Of a stretch of DNA of 64,000 bases, positions 26,314-36,009 are shown piece by piece. The notes under the pieces are model-generated. The model had not been told where the DNA came from, did no database searches, and saw nothing but the letters and a program-made list of their open reading frames with translations. How positions within the stretch are numbered: position 1 is the stretch's first letter; each line of letters opens with the position of its first letter. The position numbers and the translations under genes were made by a program. The stretch covers positions 36,093-100,092 of the forward strand of contig MIAG01000013.1 of the NCBI GenBank assembly GCA_001829005.1. Direction: 5' to 3'. This DNA comes from Sphingobacteriia bacterium RIFOXYC2_FULL_35_18. Lineage in GTDB: Bacteria; Bacteroidota; Bacteroidia; Chitinophagales; Chitinophagaceae.

Positions 26314-27639
26314 TTATTCATTTTCTTTAACCACAATGGCACATACAATTGCAGCAGCAATTAGTAAACCGCCCCCAACTTGTACCGCCAATAAGCGATC
26401 ATTGTGTAATACTGTTTCCATTACATTTCCAAAAAACAAGGAAGCAATAATTTCTGGAAGTACTATAAAGAAATTAAAGATGCCCATATAAATACCCATT
26501 TTATGTGGAGGTATACAACCCGCTAACATAGAATAAGGCATGGATAAAATAGAAGCCCAAGCAATACCAACCAAGCCCATCGATAAATACAAGTAAGAAG
26601 GCTCAGTAACGTAGTTCACTGATATCAATCCTGCACCACCCAATAACAAACAAATGGTATGCGTATATTTTTTACCCAATTTATTTACCCAGAAAGGAAG
26701 GGTAAACGAAAATCCAAAAGTGACTAAATTTAAAATAGCAGATGTGGTATTAGCGTATTCCAAACCCTGGGTATACACATCACTGGAAGTAGTGGTATTG
26801 CCTCCAAAAATATCCGAAGCAACACCAGTACTGTAATAGAACCACATCAAAAATAATCCTGGCCAGGTTAAAAAATTCACCAAGGCCAATCGTTTCATTT
26901 GATCGGGCATATTGGTAACAGAACTAAAAATTTCTTTTACACCACCCATAAAACCTTTACCCTCTGCATCCAATTTATTTTTCCAATCAGGATCAGCAGG
27001 AGGATATTCTTTGCTCTTAATAACGGTGTACAAAACAGCCAATAAAAAAACAGATCCCCCTATGTAAAAAGAATACATAATATTTTCAGGAATGCCACCA
27101 GCTGTTTTATCCCTAGACACCCCAAACCATTGTACCAATTTTTGTGGCAAATAACCTGCAACAAAAGAAGCCAATCCAATAAACATACTCTGCATAGCAA
27201 AGCCCATGGGTTGTTGCTTTTTATCTAAGTTGTCTGCAACAAATGCACGAAAGGGTTCCATGCTAATATTGATAGAAGAATCTAAAATCCAGAGCACACC
27301 AGCAGCCATCCAAATAGCCGATGAATTGGGCATGATGAATAATGCCAATGAACTTAAAATAGCCCCTACCAAAAAATAAGGTCTTCTTCTACCTAGCTTA
27401 GGGTGCCAGGTTCTATCACTCATATAACCAATAATAGGTTGTACAATTAAACCCGTCATAGGAGCAGCTAGCCATAGGCCAGGAATTTGTTCAGGGCTAG
27501 CACCTAAGTATTCATAAATGGCACTCATATTGCCCATTTGCAAACTCCAACCAAACTGAATTCCAAAGAATCCGAAACACATATTCCAGATTTGCCAGAA
27601 ACTCAGTTTAGGCAATACCGCTTTAGGGTTAGTAGACAT
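26314..27639 (-). CDS. MFS/GPH-type sugar transporter (SLC45-like, probable maltose carrier)
   Basis: From ATG 27639 (MSTNPKAVLPKLSFWQIWNM) the 441-residue protein has about twelve hydrophobic segments. The loop PIIGYMSDRTWHPKLGRRRPY matches the conserved cytoplasmic loop of sucrose/maltose carriers of the SLC45/GPH group. An upstream start at 27693 would place 18 extra residues across a palindromic operator-like site and is not favoured. Being in front of the SusA-like gene, it probably imports maltose or maltodextrin released by that enzyme. Substrate specificity is inference. Confidence 0.85.
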   Translation of the reverse strand: MSTNPKAVLPKLSFWQIWNMCFGFFGIQFGWSLQMGNMSAIYEYLGASPEQIPGLWLAAPMTGLIVQPIIGYMSDRTWHPKLGRRRPYFLVGAILSSLALFIMPNSSAIWMAAGVLWILDSSINISMEPFRAFVADNLDKKQQPMGFAMQSMFIGLASFVAGYLPQKLVQWFGVSRDKTAGGIPENIMYSFYIGGSVFLLAVLYTVIKSKEYPPADPDWKNKLDAEGKGFMGGVKEIFSSVTNMPDQMKRLALVNFLTWPGLFLMWFYYSTGVASDIFGGNTTTSSDVYTQGLEYANTTSAILNLVTFGFSFTLPFWVNKLGKKYTHTICLLLGGAGLISVNYVTEPSYLYLSMGLVGIAWASILSMPYSMLAGCIPPHKMGIYMGIFNFFIVLPEIIASLFFGNVMETVLHNDRLLAVQVGGGLLIAAAIVCAIVVKENE

Positions 27640-27663
27640 AGCAATCGTTTTATTGTATAAGAT

Positions 27664-27680
27664 TGTGTATTGAATACACA
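27664..27680. promoter_or_regulatory. Operator-like palindrome before the sugar transporter
   Basis: TGTGTATT-G-AATACACA is a perfect inverted repeat of 8-base arms around one base, 24 bases upstream of the transporter ATG at 27639. It could bind a sugar-responsive repressor, but no regulator of the LacI or GntR type is encoded in the window. It is not followed by a T-run, so it is not a terminator. Confidence 0.5.
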
Positions 27681-27694
27681 TCTCAATATACAAT

Positions 27695-27719
27695 AAAAAA
27701 CATCCTCAAATTGAGGATG
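27695..27719 (-). terminator. Rho-independent terminator of glgC
   Basis: On the minus strand a perfect stem of nine pairs (CATCCTCAA / TTGAGGATG, with a one-base centre, so the real loop opens to about five bases) is followed by TTTTTT. It lies 32 bases after the glgC stop and just before the transporter promoter region. Confidence 0.8.
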
Positions 27720-27750
27720 CTTTAGAAATATTTAATCACTATGGGAAAAT

Positions 27751-29034
27751 TTAAATCACAAACCCATCAGGCAATATCGCCGTCTTTTTAACCACTACAA
27801 TACCATCTTTAACGGTGTAGAGTGGATGATCGGTATTGGCTAAATGACTGCCGCCATTAATTCTTACATCGTTGCCTATTCTACAGTTTTTATCGATGAT
27901 GGCGTCTTTGATATAGCAACGCTCTCCTATTCCAATTTTAGGGAGACCCTTGCTGGTATTTAGCTCCATCTCTTCAAGAGTTTCATAATAATCATTACCC
28001 ATAATATAAGTGCTTACTACGGTGGTACCATGCCCAATTCTGGAACGGATACCTACTACACTTTGTTCTATTCGGCTCGCATGAATAATAGAGCCTTCTG
28101 CAATAATGGTTTTCTCTAAAGTAGTGCCACTGATTTTAGCCGGGGGCAACATTCTTGCTCTACTGTAAACTGTTTTATTATTATCAAATAAGTTAAAAAG
28201 AGGTACTTCTTGTGTTAAAGCAAGGTTGGCTTCATAGAAAGAATAAATATTACCAATATCGGTCCAATAACCATCGTATTGAAAGCTCGATACTTTGTAA
28301 TTTTCTATAGAGTCTGGAATAATTTCTTTTCCAAAATCGGTAGCAGTAGGATGCGCTTCATTCAATAATTTATCTAGGATCTTTTTATTGAAAATATAAA
28401 TACCCATAGATGCTAAATAGTTTCTTCCCTGCCCTTGCATATCGGCACCAGTATCACTTACCCAGTCTGGTAAAATATCTTTCTTAGGCTTCTCAATAAA
28501 AGAAGTAATCACATTTTCTTCATTGGTTTTTAAAATACCAAATTCAGGTGCATCTCTATCGTCTACAGGTATCGTTGCTATTGAAATATCGGTTTGACTG
28601 CTGATATGATTCTTCAACATATCACCAAAATCCATTTGGTACAATTGATCACCACTCAAAATCAAAATATAATCATACTCTAAATTAGAAATATGTCTCA
28701 GCGATTGTCTTACCGCATCTGCTGTTCCCTGAAACCATCCTGGGTTATCAGGTGTTTGCTCTGCCGCCAAAATATCTACAAAGCCAGTACTGAACGCACT
28801 AAAGTGGTACGTGTTTTTAATATGCTTATTTAAAGAAGCAGAATTAAACTGTGTTAATACAAACATGCGGTTGATGCCACTGTTGATACAGTTACTAATG
28901 GGAATATCAACTAATCTGTATTTACCTGCAATAGGTACGGCTGGCTTAGACCTGCTAGCTGTTAGTGGAAAAAGTCGCGTACCTGCTCCACCCCCTAATA
29001 TTACTGCCAAAACGGATTGCGAAAATGTTTTCAT
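27751..29034 (-). CDS. glgC: Glucose-1-phosphate adenylyltransferase
   Basis: GlgC makes ADP-glucose from glucose-1-phosphate and ATP, the committed step of glycogen synthesis. The 427-residue protein has the nucleotide-binding GGGAGTRLFPLT near residues 15-26, SRSKPAVPIAGKYRLVDIPISN, the GTADAVRQ segment, ILSGDQLYQMD and the substrate lysine segment FIEKP. A left-handed beta-helix C-terminal domain ends the protein (IKDAIIDKNCRIGNDVRING). It is 42 bases after glgA on the same strand, so both are probably co-transcribed. Confidence 0.96.
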   Translation of the reverse strand: MKTFSQSVLAVILGGGAGTRLFPLTASRSKPAVPIAGKYRLVDIPISNCINSGINRMFVLTQFNSASLNKHIKNTYHFSAFSTGFVDILAAEQTPDNPGWFQGTADAVRQSLRHISNLEYDYILILSGDQLYQMDFGDMLKNHISSQTDISIATIPVDDRDAPEFGILKTNEENVITSFIEKPKKDILPDWVSDTGADMQGQGRNYLASMGIYIFNKKILDKLLNEAHPTATDFGKEIIPDSIENYKVSSFQYDGYWTDIGNIYSFYEANLALTQEVPLFNLFDNNKTVYSRARMLPPAKISGTTLEKTIIAEGSIIHASRIEQSVVGIRSRIGHGTTVVSTYIMGNDYYETLEEMELNTSKGLPKIGIGERCYIKDAIIDKNCRIGNDVRINGGSHLANTDHPLYTVKDGIVVVKKTAILPDGFVI

Positions 29035-29076
29035 ATGACTGATTGCTTATTTGATGTTGATTTGAAATTAACTTAT

Positions 29077-30492
29077 TTATTTTAAACTTTGGTAAACTTG
29101 TCTATACTCAGACACAGTGCTCTCCCAACTATGGTCTATCTGCATCATATGCTTGCGCATCCACTCCATATGTTTTTTGTCTTGATAAACAGATACGCCT
29201 CTTCCAATAGAATAAGCCAAATCATCAATGGTGGCATTGTTAAATCGTATACCAAAACCATCGGTATCTCCCATATCGGTTACTGTATCTTTTAATCCAC
29301 CAGTACTTCTTACTACAGGTACTGTTCCATACCGCATGGCATACATTTGATTAAGCCCACAGGGTTCTACCCTACTTGGCATCAACAAGAAGTCGGCACC
29401 GGCATAAATTAAATGGCTCAATTGTTCATTGTATCCTATATAGGCATTGTAAATGCCTTGGTATTCATTGGTCATTTGCTGCAGTTCCCATTCAATGCTG
29501 GTTTCACCACTACCTAAAATTAAAAAACAAGCATTCCCTTGGGTTTGATGAATGGCTGTTCTAATGGCAGCTGGTAAAATATCTGCAGCTTTTTCGCCCA
29601 CTAATCTTCCAATAAAAACAAAGAGCGGTTTGGTAATATCTAAACCAAATTGGTCGCAGAGTATTTTTTTGTTTTGCTCTTTGCCCTTGGTTACTGTTTT
29701 AACAGTAAAGCGGTTCTCTATATAAGTGTCGGTTGATGGATTCCAAACCTCATTGTCTATACCATTTAGAATGCCTACACATTTGCCTTTTTCAAACTCG
29801 AACAAAGCTTCTAATCCATTGGCATTTTCTCTTAGCTCATCCATATAACTCCAACTAACCGTGGTTACTTTATCGGCACATTTTACGCCAGATGCAAGGG
29901 GATTAATGCTACCTGCCCAGTCAAGCATTCCGCGCTTCCATAGATCCCACCGAGGTATATAGAGACTTTTATCCCACCCCATCCAACCCTGGTACTGACC
30001 ATTGTGGATGGTTACCACCGTTGAAACAGCTGCCAAGTGTTGAAAGTCGTAACAATATTTCATCATGAACGGAATCAATGCCGTATGGTGATCGTGACAA
30101 TGCACTACATCAGGCTGATGCTCCCAACTACTGATCCAACTTACCACTGCTATTTGGAAAGCGGTAAAACGCTCCGCATCGTCATCATAGCCATATATTT
30201 TCTGTCGATCTAATAACCCATTGATATCAATTAAAAAAAGGTCGAAGCCCAATTTATTGGTAGGTTCTTTAATTACGGTGAAGTCAAAATACCAGTTGCC
30301 TAAATTGGCACTGCCTTTGAAATCGACGGTCCAATCATTTTCATACAAGAACTTGGTTCTATACATGGGCATAATCACTTTGGCAATATCCCCCGACTTG
30401 CATTGGTACTTTGGCAAAGCGCCAACTACATCGCCCAATCCACCTGCTTTAGCAACTGGATAACACTCGGCACTAACATGTATAATTTCCAT
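29077..30492 (-). CDS. glgA: Glycogen synthase (GT5)
   Basis: GlgA extends glycogen with ADP-glucose. The 471-residue protein shows the ADP-glucose-binding KAGGLGDVVGALP (K15 to P27), the HCHDHHTALIP segment, IGRLVGEKAADILPAAI and the C-terminal MPSRVEPCGLNQMYAMRYGTVPVV with STGGLKDTV. These are the GT5 N- and C-terminal domains at normal length. It is transcribed before glgC. A divergent sugar transporter lies upstream across a 125-base gap. Confidence 0.96.
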   Translation of the reverse strand: MEIIHVSAECYPVAKAGGLGDVVGALPKYQCKSGDIAKVIMPMYRTKFLYENDWTVDFKGSANLGNWYFDFTVIKEPTNKLGFDLFLIDINGLLDRQKIYGYDDDAERFTAFQIAVVSWISSWEHQPDVVHCHDHHTALIPFMMKYCYDFQHLAAVSTVVTIHNGQYQGWMGWDKSLYIPRWDLWKRGMLDWAGSINPLASGVKCADKVTTVSWSYMDELRENANGLEALFEFEKGKCVGILNGIDNEVWNPSTDTYIENRFTVKTVTKGKEQNKKILCDQFGLDITKPLFVFIGRLVGEKAADILPAAIRTAIHQTQGNACFLILGSGETSIEWELQQMTNEYQGIYNAYIGYNEQLSHLIYAGADFLLMPSRVEPCGLNQMYAMRYGTVPVVRSTGGLKDTVTDMGDTDGFGIRFNNATIDDLAYSIGRGVSVYQDKKHMEWMRKHMMQIDHSWESTVSEYRQVYQSLK

Positions 30493-30617
30493 AGAAATAC
30501 ATTAAAACTTCAATTTTCAAGATAACCAATAAAGCGATTCCATCAAATTACCATTTTAAAATTTTTCCTTCAATCAATTATTCCTATTTTCCATTATTCT
30601 AAAAACGAACGATTGAT

Positions 30618-32225
30618 ATGAGTCAAGCTAAACAACCAACTAACACCGGTGCACTTGCTACACTGGTAATTGTATTTTTTTTCTGGGGTTTTATTGCTGC
30701 ATCTAACAGCATTTTTATCCCATTTGCCAAAAATCATTTTAATTTAAACCAATTTGAATCTCAATTAATTGGTTCTGCATTTTATGGCGCCTATTTTATA
30801 GGGTCGTTGATTCTATTCATTTTATCTAATCTTTTTGGTTATGATATTTTAAATAAAATAGGGTACAAAAAAGGGATCATTTATGGTTTAGGCATTTCAG
30901 TGGTAGGTGCGTTGTTGATTATACCTTCTGCCAATGCCAATTCTTTTCCAGCCATTCTTGGTTCATTTTTTATTGTTGCATTAGGATTCTCGTTGCAACA
31001 AACATCTGCACAACCTTTTGCCATTACATTGGGTGATCCATCTACTGGTTCACACCGTTTGAATTTAGCAGGTGGCGTCAATTCGCTGGGAACCACACTG
31101 GGGCCCATTATCGTGAGTTTCTTTTTGTTTGGATCGGTAGGTAATGCCAACACAGAAGTAACTGTCACCAATATCAATACTTTGTATTTGATTGTTGCGG
31201 GCGTATTTGCGGCAGTGGCTTTATTCTTTGCATTTTCAAAATTACCTGAAGGCAAAAACGATGAAAAATTTGAGAAAGCCAATAAAGCAGCTTCTTCTTT
31301 ATTGATGATGACTTTTCTAATTGGCCTTATCATTATTGTTGGACAGTTTACTGAAGTACCTAAATTAACTTTGTTATTGTTATCGCTTATTTCAGTGGTA
31401 GGAATTTTATTCTATTCCAATAATCAAGCGGTAAAAAATCCAACTGGTTGGGGTGCAATGAAATACCAACAACTGATTTATGGTATGATTGGTATTTTTG
31501 TTTATGTGGGTGTAGAAGTGACCATCGACAACAACTTCGGGGCTTTGTTAAGAATTCCAGGATACTTAACAGAAGCGGGTTTAGAAGAAAGTCAAATTTC
31601 TAAATATGTTTCTCTTTATTGGGGTAGCTTAATGATTGGTAGATGGACTGGTGCCATCAGCGTATTTAATTTAAAGGGCATGGGTAAAACCATTGCCACC
31701 ATTATTGTTCCCTTCTTTGCATTTGGTGTAGTGTTATATGTAAACAATTTATACGGCAGCGATGTATCCGATTTGTTTGGATATGCTGTATACATAGCGT
31801 TAGCCATTGCAGCCTTTTTTTATGGTCAAGAAAAGCCCGTTAAAACGTTGATTGCGGTTTCTGCGTTGGCTACTACTGCAATGTTAATTGGTGTATTTAC
31901 CAATGGATTGATTTCTGTGTATTCATTTATGGCAGGTGGTCTTTGTTGTTCTGTAATGTGGCCTTGTATATTTTCTTTGGGTGTGGGTGGATTAGGAAAG
32001 TACACCAGCCAAGGCTCGGCATTTTTAATCATGATGATTTTAGGTGGTGCCATCATTCCACCATTGCAAGGTGCCATTGGAGACAATTCTGCAATAGGCA
32101 TGCACCAATCTTATTTATTAGCTGCTGCATGTTTTGCATTTTTAATTTACTTAGCCATCAAAATGAAAAATGTATTAAAAGCACAGGGCTTAGATTTTGA
32201 TGCCCAAGTTGGTGGTGGTCATTAA
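30618..32225 (+). CDS. FucP-type (FHS) sugar MFS transporter
   Basis: The 535-residue membrane protein begins with a helix containing FFFWGFIAASNSIFIPFAK, the conserved motif of the fucose/glucose/galactose H+ symporter family. It has about twelve to fourteen hydrophobic segments; ALGFSLQQTSAQPFAITLGDP is a further family motif. It is longer than E. coli FucP (438 aa), with extra helices in the middle. It is followed 19 bases later by a ROK glucokinase, so glucose (or galactose) import and phosphorylation are probably coupled. Confidence 0.88.
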   Translation: MSQAKQPTNTGALATLVIVFFFWGFIAASNSIFIPFAKNHFNLNQFESQLIGSAFYGAYFIGSLILFILSNLFGYDILNKIGYKKGIIYGLGISVVGALLIIPSANANSFPAILGSFFIVALGFSLQQTSAQPFAITLGDPSTGSHRLNLAGGVNSLGTTLGPIIVSFFLFGSVGNANTEVTVTNINTLYLIVAGVFAAVALFFAFSKLPEGKNDEKFEKANKAASSLLMMTFLIGLIIIVGQFTEVPKLTLLLLSLISVVGILFYSNNQAVKNPTGWGAMKYQQLIYGMIGIFVYVGVEVTIDNNFGALLRIPGYLTEAGLEESQISKYVSLYWGSLMIGRWTGAISVFNLKGMGKTIATIIVPFFAFGVVLYVNNLYGSDVSDLFGYAVYIALAIAAFFYGQEKPVKTLIAVSALATTAMLIGVFTNGLISVYSFMAGGLCCSVMWPCIFSLGVGGLGKYTSQGSAFLIMMILGGAIIPPLQGAIGDNSAIGMHQSYLLAAACFAFLIYLAIKMKNVLKAQGLDFDAQVGGGH

Positions 32226-32244
32226 TCATTTGAAAGAACGATAT

Positions 32245-33240
32245 ATGAATAGTAAAAAAGACAACAGAACTGGTTCTACTGCCATGGAGCAATTGGCCGT
32301 AGGAATAGATATTGGTGGTACTGGTACCAAGTATGGAATTGTAGATAGAGTAGGAAACTTATTGTTTTCTGGTGAAATGAGTACCCGAAATCACCTTGAA
32401 GTGATGCCATATATTGATGAGCTTTATGAAAATATAGCTCCGCTAATTGAACAAGCAGGTGGACCTGGAAGAATCAAAGGAATAGGCATTGGTGCACCCA
32501 ATGGAAACTATTATAAAAATACCATTGAGTATGCGGCCAACTTACCTTGGAAAGGCATTATTCCGTTTGGCAAAATGGTAGAAGATAAATTCAAATTACC
32601 AGTTGTATTAACCAATGATGCCAATGCTGCTGCCCTTGGAGAAATGATGTATGGTGCTGCACAAGACATGCAAGACTTTATCATGATTACCCTTGGCACA
32701 GGTGTAGGTAGTGGCATTGTGGCCAATGGAAAATTAATTTATGGACACGATGGATTTGCAGGAGAATTAGGCCATACCATCATTATACCAGACGGAAGAT
32801 ATCACGAAGGCACAGGAAAGAGAGGCTCTTTAGAAAGTTATGCATCCGCTACAGGCGTTAGACTAAACGCTTTAGAGTTCTTAGAAAAAAGTACAAAGCC
32901 AAGCTTATTAAGAGCCATCCCTACCGATAAAATTGATTCTAAAAAAGTACATGAAGCAGCTTTGGAAGGCGATGAATTGGCCAAAGAAATATTTGATTAC
33001 ACAGGTAAAATATTAGGAATGGCATTGGCCAATTTTGTCATGTTCTCTAGCCCAGAAGCCATTGTATTATTTGGTGGATTAACCAAGGCAGGAGACTTTA
33101 TTCTAAAGCCAACGCGTGAACATATGGAAGCAAACCTTATCAAGGTTTTTGAAAATAAAGTAAAAATATTGGTAAGCCATTTAAAGGAATCGGATGCGGC
33201 TATTTTAGGCGCTTCTGCCCTTGTATGGGAGATGAAATAA
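32245..33240 (+). CDS. ROK family glucokinase
   Basis: ROK kinases phosphorylate glucose or related sugars. The 331-residue protein (ATG 32245, MNSKKD) has the ATP-binding GIDIGGTGTKYGIVD near 20-34, catalytic D125 in TNDANAAALGE, ITLGTGVGSGI near 148-158 and GELGH (H177). The usual zinc motif CxCGxxGCxE is replaced by E188, T190 and S195 in HEGTGKRGSLESYAS, so the structural zinc site seems lost. An upstream frame from 32197 overlaps the transporter gene and is not preferred. It ends convergently inside the 3' part of the next gene, overlapping by 41 bases. Confidence 0.88.
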   Translation: MNSKKDNRTGSTAMEQLAVGIDIGGTGTKYGIVDRVGNLLFSGEMSTRNHLEVMPYIDELYENIAPLIEQAGGPGRIKGIGIGAPNGNYYKNTIEYAANLPWKGIIPFGKMVEDKFKLPVVLTNDANAAALGEMMYGAAQDMQDFIMITLGTGVGSGIVANGKLIYGHDGFAGELGHTIIIPDGRYHEGTGKRGSLESYASATGVRLNALEFLEKSTKPSLLRAIPTDKIDSKKVHEAALEGDELAKEIFDYTGKILGMALANFVMFSSPEAIVLFGGLTKAGDFILKPTREHMEANLIKVFENKVKILVSHLKESDAAILGASALVWEMK

Positions 33241-34168
33241 TAAATACAGCTGGAACCGGGCGTTGCCCGGTTTTATCGCTGGGCTTGATTGTTTCTTTTC
33301 CATTTACCAGCATGGTACTGCTACCGCCTCCATCTAAATTCAACGCTTCAACACAGCCAACCGATTGCATTAATTGTGCTAATTGAGTAAGATTCGCCCC
33401 TTCTGCAATGCCTGGATTTCTTCCTTCCACTACCATTACTACTATATGTCCATCGGCAGTATAACCCATGGCAGTTCTAGGATGTTTGTCGTTGATTTGT
33501 TTACCAGCAAAACGTTGTTCTTCGTTATTAGAAATCTTGATTTGACCCTCTTGTATTAATACAGGACCTCCGGCAACTGCAGTTTGCATTTTCCATTTTT
33601 TAAATATTGCAGTGGTGGGTAATTGAGCGCGCGTTAAAACAGGAATACTGTCTTTAAAATGAGGCACTGCATATTGAGATGCCAAAGGATATTTAGCTGC
33701 GCTGTCTGTAAACAACCAAGCAATATCAGCCTTTCTTCTTTTGCTAATACCAATGGCACCAGCAAAAGAATGACGATAGGTGAAAGTATCTTTTCCTCTT
33801 AATGCTGTGCTATGAATATTATAAGCCAAGAGCTGTCCATTATTCACTACTGCATTAAGATTGCGATTATGAACAAATTCAAAAAAAGTAGTATTCACTA
33901 CTAGTAAGGGAGCATTATTTTGTTGATGATATTCGGTAGGAGTATATCGCTTGCCATTTCCTATAGCAACAGAAAAATCAAGTGCCTTTTCGTTTAAAGG
34001 GGCTACTAAATAAAATGCTTTGTTAGGCTTTCCATTGATGGAATCGTTGGAGTAGAAAACATGAACATTATTAGGCAATGGACCAAATACACTATCTACA
34101 TTTATCCAATTCATTTGCCCTAGCAGCGCTAGCGGTGCTAGAATTAATAAGAACAGCAGCTTATGCAT
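33200..34168 (-). CDS. Secreted phosphodiester glycosidase (NAGPA/DUF2233) family protein
   Basis: The 322-residue protein has a signal peptide ([17 protein letters not shown]) and a NAGPA-like domain. Hallmarks are [13 protein letters not shown] near the N terminus, [35 protein letters not shown] and the C-terminal [16 protein letters not shown]. Members cleave phosphodiester-linked sugars; the substrate here is unknown, and a periplasmic wall or glycan role is inference. It overlaps the lipA stop by eight bases and the convergent glucokinase gene by 41 bases. Confidence 0.86.
   Translation of the reverse strand: MHKLLFLLILAPLALLGQMNWINVDSVFGPLPNNVHVFYSNDSINGKPNKAFYLVAPLNEKALDFSVAIGNGKRYTPTEYHQQNNAPLLVVNTTFFEFVHNRNLNAVVNNGQLLAYNIHSTALRGKDTFTYRHSFAGAIGISKRRKADIAWLFTDSAAKYPLASQYAVPHFKDSIPVLTRAQLPTTAIFKKWKMQTAVAGGPVLIQEGQIKISNNEEQRFAGKQINDKHPRTAMGYTADGHIVVMVVEGRNPGIAEGANLTQLAQLMQSVGCVEALNLDGGGSSTMLVNGKETIKPSDKTGQRPVPAVFIISSPIQGQKRLK
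33254..33276 (+). terminator. Possible terminator of the glucokinase gene, inside the convergent CDS
   Basis: A stem of eight G+C-rich pairs (AACCGGGC / GCCCGGTT, 3-base loop GTT) lies 14 bases after the glucokinase stop and is followed by TTAT, giving a run of four T with the end of the arm. It lies within the coding region of the NAGPA-type gene on the opposite strand, where it encodes TGQRPVP. Confidence 0.5.
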
Positions 34169-35108
34169 GAACTGCTTTTTCCAACTTCCATTTGTTCACG
34201 CCATATCCAGGTATCACATGTTTCTCGCTATGGTAAGATGATCGTACCAATGGACCACTTTCTACATAATCAAAGCCAATGCTATAACCTATTTCTCTTA
34301 GCTCGGCAAACTCATCGGGATGTACAAATCGTTGAACAGGTAAATGTTTTTTAGTGGGTTGAAGGTATTGTCCTAAGGTTAATACATCGGTTCCTACGGC
34401 AACTAAATCTTTCATTGACTGAATAATCTCTTCTTTGGTTTCACCTAGCCCTAACATCATCCCCGTTTTAGTGCGCATCCCTCCTTTCTTCAAGGTTTCT
34501 AATACTTCTAAACTTCTTCTATATTTTGCTTGAATTCTTACTTGCTTCGTAATGCGTTCCACCGTTTCCATATTATGGCTCACTACTTCTGGAGCAGCTT
34601 CAATGATGCGTTGAATCTGGTCTTTAAATCCCCTAAAATCAGGAATTAATGTTTCTAAAGTAGTAGTAGGATTAAGTGTTTTAACTGCTTTAATGGTATT
34701 GTACCAAATAATAGAGCCTCCATCTTTCAATTCATCTCTGTCTACACTAGTAATAACCGCATGCTTCACTTTCATTAAGTGAATGGCTTCTGCAACCCTT
34801 TGCGGTTCATCAAAATCAACAGCTAATGGCCTTCCGGTAGCTACTGCACAAAATCCACAACTTCTGGTACATATATTACCTAGAATCATAAAAGTGGCCG
34901 TTCCTTCTCCCCAGCATTCACCCATATTGGGGCAATTGCCACTCTCGCAAATAGTATGTAATTTATGGGTATCTACTAAGCCTCTAACATGCTTATAACT
35001 TTCTCCAATGGGTAGTTTTACACGAAGCCAGTTGGGCTTTTTTAAGGGCGCATCAGCAGTAACGATGGTATCGGTAGGCATTTTGGGTACTACAGGTAAT
35101 TCTTGCAT
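34161..35108 (-). CDS. lipA: Lipoyl synthase
   Basis: LipA is a radical-SAM enzyme that inserts two sulfurs into octanoyl-protein to form lipoate. The 315-residue protein has the auxiliary cluster motif [13 protein letters not shown] and the SAM cluster motif [10 protein letters not shown], plus the C-terminal RSSYHSEKH segment whose serine ligates the auxiliary cluster. Start ATG 35108 ([10 protein letters not shown]) is preceded by a TAATTTTG promoter element. It overlaps the NAGPA-type gene by eight bases and follows an outer-membrane protein gene. No lipB is adjacent. Confidence 0.96.
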   Translation of the reverse strand: MQELPVVPKMPTDTIVTADAPLKKPNWLRVKLPIGESYKHVRGLVDTHKLHTICESGNCPNMGECWGEGTATFMILGNICTRSCGFCAVATGRPLAVDFDEPQRVAEAIHLMKVKHAVITSVDRDELKDGGSIIWYNTIKAVKTLNPTTTLETLIPDFRGFKDQIQRIIEAAPEVVSHNMETVERITKQVRIQAKYRRSLEVLETLKKGGMRTKTGMMLGLGETKEEIIQSMKDLVAVGTDVLTLGQYLQPTKKHLPVQRFVHPDEFAELREIGYSIGFDYVESGPLVRSSYHSEKHVIPGYGVNKWKLEKAVHA

Positions 35109-35130
35109 GCTCGAGAAATATAATTGGGCA

Positions 35131-35138
35131 CAAAATTA
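35131..35138 (-). promoter_or_regulatory. -7 element (TAATTTTG) for lipA
   Basis: The minus strand has an exact TAnnTTTG match 22 bases before the lipA ATG and just after the stop of the upstream outer-membrane protein gene, so lipA can be transcribed on its own. Confidence 0.5.
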
Positions 35139-35139
35139 A

Positions 35140-35970
35140 CTACTTTCTTCTACCGAAAGTGAATGCAGCATAGGCATTGAAGAAGAAGTTTTTTTCCTTA
35201 TTTAGTAAAATAATGGGCATTTTCTGTGAATAAAAAGAAGCATTTACACCTACTTCAATGGCAGAAAGCAATTCATTGTATCTACCATAGTCAAAACGGA
35301 GGGCCACTTTAGCGTGTCCACCTGGAACAAATTTCATTTCACCAAATCCTTTAAACAAACCGCCTTTCCCCAATATAGCACTGGGGTCTAAGAATAAAGC
35401 TTCATTGGTTCCATCGTATTTAATTTCCTCTCTCAAACCTGTTTGTTGGTTCTGCACTTCTAAATAATAAGGCTTCAGTAATCCGGCAGTAATGCCGCCA
35501 CCATAAATAGCTGAAACAGCAATTCCATTTTTATTTCCCTTTCCGCCAATTAATTTTTGTTGCCCAAAACCTAGGTTGAGGTAATAAAAATTATTCTGCT
35601 TTCCATAGATGTAATTGGATATTAAAATAAACCCACCGGAAGAAGACAAGGTTGGAATACGCTCTTCTTTGGGATGTTTTCTTTCTCCAAATTCTAACCA
35701 CATCAAGTTGGTACTGGTAATGGTTTTATACTTCCCTTTTTCGAACTTCAATCCCCATCCGTCTGTATTCAAATTAATGCTAAACGCATTTTGCTTATTA
35801 AATATCAGCGCCCCCTCTTCTTCTTGCTTAATAAGTTGATTAATTTTTTCTCTGCGCTCTTCCTTCTTTTGCGCACGCTGCACAGCAGATTCAGAAGGTT
35901 GTTTTTTCTGAGCCATTAATCCTGTTCCTGACAATAGGAAAACCACAAAAAATAGTTTCTTCACTTCCAT
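35140..35970 (-). CDS. Predicted outer-membrane or secreted protein of unknown function
   Basis: I do not recognise a named family. The 276-residue protein has a signal peptide (MEVKKLFFVVFLLSGTGLMAQ) and a strongly charged linker (about 22-52, QRAQKKEERREKINQLIKQEEE). The remainder is rich in alternating polar and hydrophobic residues and ends with NAYAAFTFGRRK, resembling strands of an eight- to ten-stranded outer-membrane barrel. No catalytic motif is seen. It is upstream of lipA on the same strand with 31 bases between, and divergent from osmC. Confidence 0.7.
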   Translation of the reverse strand: MEVKKLFFVVFLLSGTGLMAQKKQPSESAVQRAQKKEERREKINQLIKQEEEGALIFNKQNAFSINLNTDGWGLKFEKGKYKTITSTNLMWLEFGERKHPKEERIPTLSSSGGFILISNYIYGKQNNFYYLNLGFGQQKLIGGKGNKNGIAVSAIYGGGITAGLLKPYYLEVQNQQTGLREEIKYDGTNEALFLDPSAILGKGGLFKGFGEMKFVPGGHAKVALRFDYGRYNELLSAIEVGVNASFYSQKMPIILLNKEKNFFFNAYAAFTFGRRK

Positions 35971-36009
35971 TTGGTTTGTTATAGGTAAATTTAAAGCAAA
36001 ATTGATGCA

